Origin: Arthrobacter luteolus NBRC 107841
GTDB lineage: Bacteria; Actinomycetota; Actinomycetes; Actinomycetales; Micrococcaceae
Length of the DNA: 64,000 nucleotides
NCBI RefSeq assembly: GCF_001552075.1
Contig: NZ_BCQM01000008.1
Location: 1-64,000, forward strand
Direction of reading: 5' to 3'
The position numbers and the translations under genes were made by a program. Within the stretch, counting starts at the first letter, position 1; each line of letters begins with the position of its first letter. This document shows positions 58,371 through 64,000 of the stretch, piece by piece. Under the pieces are notes generated by a model. It did not search any database and was not told the DNA's origin. It saw nothing but the letters and a program-made list of their open reading frames with translations.

Positions 58371-59699
58371 ATGCACCTCAAAGACCGGATCGAAGATTCC
58401 ACCCTGAGCCGGCGGCAAGTCGGAATCATTGCAATTTGTACAGCTCTCTACATGATCGACGGTTTCGACGTCCTGGTCATGGCCTTCAGTGCAGCGGATG
58501 TCTCCAAGGAATGGGACCTCAACGGCGCCCAGCTCGGTTTCCTCCTCAGCGCGGCCCTGGTCGGCATGGCGGTCGGATCGATCTTCGTTTCCACCATCGC
58601 CGACGTGATCGGCCGGCAGAAAACACTGCTGCTCGGCGTCTGCGTCGTGGCCCTGGGCATGCTCGGTTCGGTCTTTGCCCCGTCCTACGAAGTGCTGCTG
58701 ATCCTGCGTCTGGCCACCGGTGTCGCCATTGGCACACTGCAGGCCACCATTAACGTATTCGCCTCGGAGTTCTCCAACGCCAAGCGCCGGTCCACCGCGC
58801 TCGCCATCGTGAGCATCGGCCAGCCGATCGGCGGTGTCCTGGGCGGCCTGGTCACCGGTGTGCTGATCACTTCCTTCGGCTGGCGCTCGGCATTCGTCTT
58901 CGGCACCGTGGCGACCCTCATCATGATCCCGCTGGTCCTGAAGGTCCTGCCGGAATCGATCGACTACCTGGCGGTGCGCCGCCCCGCCAACGCGCTGGAA
59001 CGCATTAACAAGACCCTGCGCAGCATCGGCCAGGAACCGGTCAGCGAACTGCCCGAGCCGGCCCCGCGCAGCGAAAAGTCCCGCTTCGCCGACGTCCTCA
59101 CCGGCAGGAACGCGCGCCGGACCATCCTGCTCTCGCTGGCCTACTTCATCCTGATGGCAAGCTTCTACTTCGCGAACTCCTGGACGCCGAAGCTGATCAC
59201 CGCGAGCGGCTTCACCGCGCAGGACGGAATCACCGCCGGTGTGCTGTTCAGCGTCGGTGCCATCGCCGGCGCCGTCGTCCTGGGCGTCTTCGGTGCGCGC
59301 TATGAGATGCGCAAGGTCCTGGCGGTGTTCTTCGTCGTCGGTGCCGCCACCTTCGTGGCTTTCGCAAACTCCACCGAGGGTTCCCTGCCGCTGGCCCTCT
59401 TCGCGGCGGCCCTGGTCGGCTTCGGCTCCAACGCCCCGATTGCCGGCATGCTCGCCATCAGCCCCACGTACTACGACTCGGATGTCCGCGGCACCGCCCT
59501 GGGCCTGGTCATCGGCATGGGCCGGGTCGGCGCCATCGTTTCCCCGATCTTGGCCGGCACCCTGATCGACGGCGGCTGGACTCCGGGAGATCTGTACTTC
59601 TTGTTCGTGATTCCGATGGGCCTCGGTGCCGTCGTCATTTCGATGCTCGGCGCACCCGTGCTGCGCGGTGCCGCAGCCAAAATCCCGGCAGCCCACTAG
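58371..59699 (+). CDS. MFS transporter, aromatic-acid/sugar symporter type
   Basis: A 442-residue, 12-helix transporter. Ala-Leu-Tyr-Met-Ile-Asp-Gly-Phe-Asp-Val-Leu in helix 1 and Ala-Asp-Val-Ile-Gly-Arg-Gln-Lys in the 2-3 loop match the AAHS/sugar-porter-like branch, in which the helix-1 Asp is needed for proton-coupled uptake of aromatic acids. No Shine-Dalgarno spacing is right, but TAGCAT (58358-58363) lies seven bases before the ATG, which fits a leaderless transcript. An upstream frame without a site was ignored. A strong bidirectional terminator follows. Confidence 0.88.
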   Translation: MHLKDRIEDSTLSRRQVGIIAICTALYMIDGFDVLVMAFSAADVSKEWDLNGAQLGFLLSAALVGMAVGSIFVSTIADVIGRQKTLLLGVCVVALGMLGSVFAPSYEVLLILRLATGVAIGTLQATINVFASEFSNAKRRSTALAIVSIGQPIGGVLGGLVTGVLITSFGWRSAFVFGTVATLIMIPLVLKVLPESIDYLAVRRPANALERINKTLRSIGQEPVSELPEPAPRSEKSRFADVLTGRNARRTILLSLAYFILMASFYFANSWTPKLITASGFTAQDGITAGVLFSVGAIAGAVVLGVFGARYEMRKVLAVFFVVGAATFVAFANSTEGSLPLALFAAALVGFGSNAPIAGMLAISPTYYDSDVRGTALGLVIGMGRVGAIVSPILAGTLIDGGWTPGDLYFLFVIPMGLGAVVISMLGAPVLRGAAAKIPAAH

Positions 59700-59713
59700 A
59701 CACCCTGGCCAAC

Positions 59714-59752
59714 GGAAGAGGCCGGCAGCCCGAGGGGCTGCCGGCCTCTTCC
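59714..59752. terminator. Perfect 18-bp stem terminator between MFS and ald
   Basis: GGAAGAGGCCGGCAGCCC, loop GAG, GGGCTGCCGGCCTCTTCC: an 18-bp perfect stem between convergent genes. The arms' ends supply short T-rich stretches in both directions. Confidence 0.9.
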
Positions 59753-59774
59753 TGCATTGCGGAGACCCGCGGGG

Positions 59775-60893
59775 TCAGCGAGCCACCAGCTCCGTCCAGC
59801 TTCCGGCCAGTTCCAGGCCGTGGGCTTCGGACACCGAGTGGTGGGCCACCCTGCCGCCGGCGACGTTCAGTCCGCGGGCCAGGGCCGGACTGGCGTCGAA
59901 GGCCTCCCGGACGCCCTTGTCCGCCAGGGCGACGGCGTACGGCAGTGTCACGTTGGTCAGCGCGTACGTGGAGGTGTTCGGCACAGCGCCGGGCATGTTG
60001 GCCACGCAGTAAAACAGGGAACCGTGCACCCGGAACGTCGGGTCCTCGTGGGTGGTGGGCCGGCTGTCCTCGAAACACCCGCCCTGGTCCACGGCAATGT
60101 CCACCAGGACGCTGCCGGGCTTCATCCGGGCGACCATGGCATTGGTAACCAGCTTCGGGGCGCGGGCACCCGGAATCAGCACCGATCCGATCACCAGGTC
60201 AGCATCCAGCAGCGCGCGTTCGATTTCGAAGGCATTGGATGCCACTGTCTTGATCCGCCCGGCGTACTGGGCGTCGAGCTCCCGGAGCCGGTTGATGTTG
60301 ATGTCCAGCACGGTGACATCTGCGTGTGCGCCGACGGCGATGGCCGTGGCATTGGTGCCGGCAACGCCGGCGCCCAGCACCACCACTTTCGCCGGGCGCA
60401 CTCCGGGAACGCCGCCCAGCAGCAGGCCGGGCCCGCCGGCCGGTGCCATCATGGACTGTGCGCCCACCTGCACCGCCAGGCGCCCGGCTACTTCGGACAT
60501 CGGTGCCAGCAGCGGCAGTGCACGGCCTTCCTGAACGGTTTCGTAGGCGATCGCGGTCACCTTGGCATCCAGCAGGGCCCTGGTGAGTTCCGGTTCAGCG
60601 GCGAGATGCAGATAAGTGAAGAGAACCAGGCCCGGGCGGAAGTACCCGAACTCGGCGGCGACCGGTTCCTTGACCTTGAGAATCAGGTCCGACCGGTTCC
60701 AGACTGCGTCTGCGGCAGGGACAACCTCGGCCCCCGAAGCCTTATATTCCGTGTCGGTAATATTCGACCCGGCTCCCGCTCCGGCCTCAATCAGGACGGT
60801 ATGGCCGCGCGACGAAAGCTCATGCACGCCGGATGCGGTGATGGCCACCCGGAACTCGTTGTTCTTGATCTCCTTGGGGATACCGATAATCAC
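59775..60893 (-). CDS. ald: Alanine dehydrogenase
   Basis: Converts L-alanine and NAD to pyruvate, ammonia and NADH, and the reverse. The N-terminus Met-Ile-Ile-Gly-Ile-Pro-Lys-Glu-Ile-Lys-Asn-Asn-Glu is the family signature. Lys74 in Leu-Ile-Leu-Lys-Val-Lys-Glu-Pro and His in Phe-Thr-Tyr-Leu-His-Leu-Ala (near 96) are the expected active-site residues. Val-Leu-Gly-Ala-Gly-Val-Ala-Gly-Thr-Asn-Ala near 172 is the NAD motif. At 372 residues it is full length. It is convergent with the MFS gene; 48 bases separate its start from the helix-turn-helix gene. Confidence 0.97.
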   Translation of the reverse strand: MIIGIPKEIKNNEFRVAITASGVHELSSRGHTVLIEAGAGAGSNITDTEYKASGAEVVPAADAVWNRSDLILKVKEPVAAEFGYFRPGLVLFTYLHLAAEPELTRALLDAKVTAIAYETVQEGRALPLLAPMSEVAGRLAVQVGAQSMMAPAGGPGLLLGGVPGVRPAKVVVLGAGVAGTNATAIAVGAHADVTVLDININRLRELDAQYAGRIKTVASNAFEIERALLDADLVIGSVLIPGARAPKLVTNAMVARMKPGSVLVDIAVDQGGCFEDSRPTTHEDPTFRVHGSLFYCVANMPGAVPNTSTYALTNVTLPYAVALADKGVREAFDASPALARGLNVAGGRVAHHSVSEAHGLELAGSWTELVAR

Positions 60894-60941
60894 GTTTTAG
60901 CTCCGGTTCTTCAGGGCGGAAAAAACAAACAGGTAAGGCAG

Positions 60942-61376
60942 CTACTTCTCCTGGCCGGCGGCCTTCGCCGCACTGGCGGCACGCTGCGCCTGCAGCCAGG
61001 ATTCGACGTCGGACATTCGGATACGCCGGTGGGTTCCACGGTATTCCACCGGGATCACACCGGCGTCGGTCAGGTTCCGAAGGTAGGTATGGGAGATGCC
61101 GGCGGCGGATGCCGCCTGCGACGTTGTCAGCAGCGGATCGTGGCTCGCGGCCTCCGCCGCTGCGGGAGCAGCAACGGAGGAGACGCTCACGGACGCGCCG
61201 GAGCCCAGCCGGCCGAGCAGGTCCAGGACCGCGTCCCGGGCCGCAGGCGGAAGGCGCAGGGCTGTGCCGTCCACGAAAACAGTAACGTCACCGGCGGAGA
61301 GTGCCCGGGCCAGCATCTTGGCGTCCTTGCCGGGAAGTGCCTGGGTGGTCGTGGTGCTTTGGCTCATGGACATCAT
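60942..61376 (-). CDS. Helix-turn-helix protein, excisionase/BldC-like
   Basis: A protein of about 144 residues. The C-terminal half holds Leu-Leu-Thr-Thr-Ser-Gln-Ala-Ala-Ser-Ala-Ala-Gly-Ile-Ser-His-Thr-Tyr-Leu-Arg-Asn-Leu then Gly-Thr-His-Arg-Arg-Ile-Arg-Met-Ser-Asp-Val, the winged HTH of the MerR/excisionase (HTH_17) type. The N-terminal half is an acidic-hydrophobic domain of the kind seen in antitoxins, but no toxin gene is adjacent. It lies upstream of ald on the same strand and may regulate it. The start is uncertain among ATGs at 61376, 61373 and 61367; none has a clear site. Confidence 0.75.
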   Translation of the reverse strand: MMSMSQSTTTTQALPGKDAKMLARALSAGDVTVFVDGTALRLPPAARDAVLDLLGRLGSGASVSVSSVAAPAAAEAASHDPLLTTSQAASAAGISHTYLRNLTDAGVIPVEYRGTHRRIRMSDVESWLQAQRAASAAKAAGQEK

Positions 61377-61539
61377 CTTGCCAAATGGGAGGGCCGGGTA
61401 ACACGAACCGGGGCTCCAACCCCGTGCGCGTCGGACCGGAACGGCTTGGCGGCTTGCCGTCTCCGTGCTGGAATGGCAGCAGCATCGACCCACCCGGCCG
61501 CCAACGGCCGGGCCCAGCCACGGATTCAAAGGGGAACCC

Positions 61540-62655
61540 ATGAGCAGCCGAACCATCCGCGGGGCCGTCCTGGAACGCACCGGCGCCGAACCGCCGTATG
61601 CCCACTCACGGCCGCTCACGGTCTGCGACCTGCAACTGGACCCGCCGGGCCCGGGCGAGGTGCTCGTCAGGATCGAAGCCGCAGGTATCTGCCATTCGGA
61701 TTTGTCAGTGGTTAATGGCAGCCGGGTCCGGCCGGTGCCGATGCTGCTGGGGCATGAGGCCGCCGGCCGGATCGAAGAAACCGGACCCGGGGTGCCGGGC
61801 CTGGAGCCGGGCCAGCGGGTGGTGATGGCCTTCCTGCCCCGCTGCGGTGAGTGCGCCGCGTGCCGCACGGACGGGCGGATGCCCTGCACTCCGGGCACCG
61901 CCGCGAACAACGCGGGCACCCTGCTGGGCGGCGCGCAGCGCCTGCACCGGGACGGTGAACCCGTGCGGCACCATCTGGGGGTGTCCGGCTTCGCAACCCA
62001 CGCCGTCGTTCATTACCGTTCCGTAGTTGCGGTTGACGACGACGTTCCGCCGGCAGTTGCCGCCCTGCTGGGCTGCGCGGTGCTCACCGGGGGAGGGGCA
62101 GTGCTCAACGTTGCCCGTCCGGGGCCAGGCGATGACGTTGCCGTCGTTGGACTGGGTGGAGTGGGGATGGCGGCCCTGCTGGCGGCACGGTCGCTGGAGG
62201 TGCGCAGCGTGGTGGGCATTGACGCGCTGGAGGAGAAGCTGAAGCGGGCCCTTGACCTGGGTGCGGACGCTGCCTATTCCCCGGAGCAGGCGCTCGAGGC
62301 CGGAATCCGGCCGCACCTGGTGGTCGAGGCGGCCGGGCATCCCCGGGCCTTTGAAACCGCCGTCCAACTCACCGCGCCGGGCGGAACCACTGTCACTGTT
62401 GGGTTGCCGGCGCCGGACCAGCGGGCCGAAATCGCGCCGCTCACGCTCACCGCGGAAGCCCGGACGATCATCGGCAGCTATCTGGGATCGGCGGTGCCCG
62501 TGCGGGACATTCCGGTTTACGCGGAGCTGTGGCGGCAGGGAAAGCTGCCGGTCCAGGAGTTGGTCTCCGCCGAAGTGGGGCTTCAGGACATTAACCAGGC
62601 GATGGATACCCTGGCGGACGGACGGGCCGTCCGCCAGGTAATCCTGTTCGACTGA
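61540..62655 (+). CDS. Zinc-dependent alcohol dehydrogenase
   Basis: Medium-chain dehydrogenase/reductase of 371 residues. Catalytic zinc ligands are Cys in Gly-Ile-Cys-His-Ser-Asp (about 50) and His-Glu in Leu-Gly-His-Glu-Ala-Ala-Gly (about 73). Structural zinc cysteines are in Cys-Gly-Glu-Cys-Ala-Ala-Cys then Met-Pro-Cys (about 103-117). The cofactor motif is Gly-Leu-Gly-Gly-Val-Gly near 195. The layout resembles class III-like or mycothiol/aryl-alcohol dehydrogenases; the substrate is open. I chose the ATG preceded by AAAGGGGAA; an upstream in-frame ATG lacks a site. It is divergent from the helix-turn-helix gene. Confidence 0.93.
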   Translation: MSSRTIRGAVLERTGAEPPYAHSRPLTVCDLQLDPPGPGEVLVRIEAAGICHSDLSVVNGSRVRPVPMLLGHEAAGRIEETGPGVPGLEPGQRVVMAFLPRCGECAACRTDGRMPCTPGTAANNAGTLLGGAQRLHRDGEPVRHHLGVSGFATHAVVHYRSVVAVDDDVPPAVAALLGCAVLTGGGAVLNVARPGPGDDVAVVGLGGVGMAALLAARSLEVRSVVGIDALEEKLKRALDLGADAAYSPEQALEAGIRPHLVVEAAGHPRAFETAVQLTAPGGTTVTVGLPAPDQRAEIAPLTLTAEARTIIGSYLGSAVPVRDIPVYAELWRQGKLPVQELVSAEVGLQDINQAMDTLADGRAVRQVILFD

Positions 62656-62672
62656 GGAATTCGACTAAGGAA

Positions 62673-64000
62673 CTAGTCCACCAGCTCGTAGGCGGGAAGG
62701 GTGAGGAAGTCCGGGTAGTCCGGGGCGAGGCTGATCCGGCCAATCAGTTCGCTGGCCGGGGCGTAGAAGCGGTTGAATTTCTCCTCATCCACTTCAGAGC
62801 GCAGCCGCTCGGTTTCCTCCGCCAGGAGCCGCGTGACCAGTTCCTCGGTCACGGTTTCCCCGGTGTCTTCGAGCACCACGCCGTTGCGGACCTGCTGCCA
62901 GACCTGGGAGCGGGAGATTTCCGCTGTGGCGGCGTCTTCCATGAGGTTGTGGATCGCCACTGCGCCATTGCCCGAAAGCCAGACCGCGGTGTAGGCGACG
63001 GCGACGTACAGGTTGGAGCGCAGCCCGGCTTCGGTGATGGAGCCCTGGGCGGTGGTGACGTTGAGCAGGTCCTTCGCGGTGACGGAGACGTCCTCCCGAA
63101 GCCGGTCCACCTGGTTCGGCTTGTCGCCGAGGATGGAATCGAAGACCTCACGGCAGGTGGCGACCATGTCCGGGTGGGCAACCCAGGAGCCGTCGAAGCC
63201 GTCGTTGGCTTCCCGGGTCTTGTCCGCAGTGACCTTCTCGAACGCCTTCGCCGTGATTTCCGGTTCGCGGCGGTTCGGGATGAACGCGGCCATCCCGCCC
63301 ATGGCGAAGGCTCCGCGCCGGTGGCAGGTCTTGACCAGCAGTTCGGTGTAGGCGCGCATAAACGGTGCGGTCATGGCGACGTCGGCCCGGTCCGGCAGCA
63401 GGAAGTCCTTGCCGGCGTCCCGGAAGACCTTGATGATGCTGAAAAGGTAATCCCAGCGCCCGGCGTTAAGGCCGGAGGCATGGTCCCGCAGTTCGTAGAG
63501 GATTTCCTCCATCTCGAAGGCGGCCGGGATGGTTTCGATGAGGACGGTGGCCCGCACCGAACCCTGCGGGATGCCCACGTAGTCCTGTGCGAACACGAAA
63601 ACGTCGTTCCAGAGCCGGGCTTCCAGATGGCTTTCCATCTTGGGCAGGTAGTAGTAGGGCCCCTGGCCGTTTTCCAGGAGCTGCTTGGCGTTGTGGAAGA
63701 AGTGCAGGCCGAAGTCGACCAGGGCTCCCACGGCCCGTTCGCCGTCGATCAGCACGTGCTTTTCCGGCAGGTGCCAGCCGCGCGGGCGCATCACGACGAC
63801 GGCGAGGGGCGCGTCGGTGCGCAGCGCGTATTCCTTGCCCTCGGGGGAGGTGAAGGACAGCTCACCGCGTGCGGCCTGGTACAGGTTGTACTCCGCGTCC
63901 ACCACGTTGTGCCAGGTGGGAGTGGAAGCATCTTCCAGGTCGGCCAGCCAGACCTTGGCCCCCGAGTTCAGCGCGTTGATTGCCATCTTCGCGGGGGACG
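62673..64000 (-). CDS. aceB: Malate synthase A (5' end beyond window)
   Basis: Glyoxylate-shunt enzyme joining glyoxylate and acetyl-CoA to malate. The visible C-terminal part of about 442 residues includes Asp-Leu-Glu-Asp-Ala (substrate loop), Val-Met-Arg-Pro-Arg-Gly-Trp-His-Leu, Thr-Val-Leu-Ile-Glu-Thr (the Mg-binding Glu) and Gly-Arg-Trp-Asp-Tyr (Mg-binding Asp). Complete malate synthase A has about 530-540 residues, so roughly the first 90-100 lie beyond the right edge; an internal ATG at 63986 is not the real start. It is convergent with the alcohol dehydrogenase. No isocitrate lyase gene is visible here. Confidence 0.95.
   Translation of the reverse strand, partial: SPAKMAINALNSGAKVWLADLEDASTPTWHNVVDAEYNLYQAARGELSFTSPEGKEYALRTDAPLAVVVMRPRGWHLPEKHVLIDGERAVGALVDFGLHFFHNAKQLLENGQGPYYYLPKMESHLEARLWNDVFVFAQDYVGIPQGSVRATVLIETIPAAFEMEEILYELRDHASGLNAGRWDYLFSIIKVFRDAGKDFLLPDRADVAMTAPFMRAYTELLVKTCHRRGAFAMGGMAAFIPNRREPEITAKAFEKVTADKTREANDGFDGSWVAHPDMVATCREVFDSILGDKPNQVDRLREDVSVTAKDLLNVTTAQGSITEAGLRSNLYVAVAYTAVWLSGNGAVAIHNLMEDAATAEISRSQVWQQVRNGVVLEDTGETVTEELVTRLLAEETERLRSEVDEEKFNRFYAPASELIGRISLAPDYPDFLTLPAYELVD

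Noticed and set aside
58365-59696. Minus-strand open frame of 443 codons over the MFS gene
   Set aside because: Antisense shadow with Asp/Gln/His-rich low-complexity sequence; the plus strand has a clear transporter.
59757-61715. Plus-strand open frame of 652 codons over ald and the helix-turn-helix gene
   Set aside because: Runs antisense through two genes with recognised motifs and has no domain of its own.

Overview
The window is high-GC actinobacterial chromosome, most likely from an Arthrobacter-like member of the Micrococcaceae. The evidence is strong G/C preference at third codon positions, frequent GTG and TTG starts, genes coupled by ATGA overlaps, an ANTAR-domain regulator, and a copper amine oxidase whose topaquinone, catalytic Asp and copper His spacings match the Arthrobacter globiformis phenylethylamine oxidase. 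I found no insertion sequence, CRISPR array or prophage. Housekeeping blocks alternate with accessory catabolic and regulatory blocks.

Layout. 0-2.1 kb: amidohydrolase plus a glutaryl-CoA-dehydrogenase-like enzyme. 2.1-6.8 kb: AAA ATPase, then an alkylation-repair operon (sigma factor, ogt, alkB, alkA). 7.0-8.4 kb: orphan pstS and a small protein. 8.4-19.3 kb: amine-catabolism region with copper amine oxidase and a coupled membrane protein, TetR and FeaR/AraC-type regulators, two APC permeases, aldehyde dehydrogenase and GMC oxidoreductase, plus initiator tRNA-Met. 19.3-21.2 kb: slippage-type repeats, a VOC protein and a Ca2+/H+ antiporter. 21.2-33.3 kb: a catabolic island in two divergent arms. 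The minus arm is MFS, P450, ferredoxin, ferredoxin reductase, TetR. The plus arm is two phosphotriesterase-family proteins, FAD monooxygenase, alpha/beta hydrolase, metallo-beta-lactamase-fold hydrolase, CocE-type hydrolase. 33.3-38.7 kb: FMN reductase, TetR, two MFS exporters, SMP-30 lactonase, nucleoside deaminase. 38.7-41.5 kb: rlmN and purB. 41.7-43.7 kb: a WXG100-like small protein, a helical-domain lipase-like hydrolase and a small membrane protein. 43.8-49.1 kb: aminotransferase and a 2-oxo-acid dehydrogenase E1alpha/E1beta/E2 operon. 49.1-53.3 kb: aminotransferase, LuxR-type regulator and a minimal RiPP-like locus. 53.4-64 kb: large catalase, zinc-ribbon and winged-helix pair, GAF-ANTAR regulator, Gfo/Idh/MocA oxidoreductase, MFS, ald, a helix-turn-helix protein, a zinc alcohol dehydrogenase and a malate synthase cut by the right edge.

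The most promising unexplained system is at 50.4-53.3 kb. A TrmB/LuxR-type regulator diverges from a 17-codon gene ending in Ser-Trp-Glu-Trp-Phe. That gene is followed by a stand-alone protein of the LanB elimination-domain/thiopeptide pyridine-synthase family, a small helix-turn-helix-like protein and a strong terminator. No glutamylation domain, cyclase or transporter accompanies them. Second is the catabolic island: its shared 290-bp intergenic region holds two near-identical dyads, each overlapping an outward-facing -35 box, and its first phosphotriesterase-family protein has lost five of six metal-ligand residues while its neighbour keeps all six.

All functional calls come from reading motifs; no database search was run. 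Start codons were chosen by ribosome-binding sites where visible, and several differ from the longest possible reading frame.
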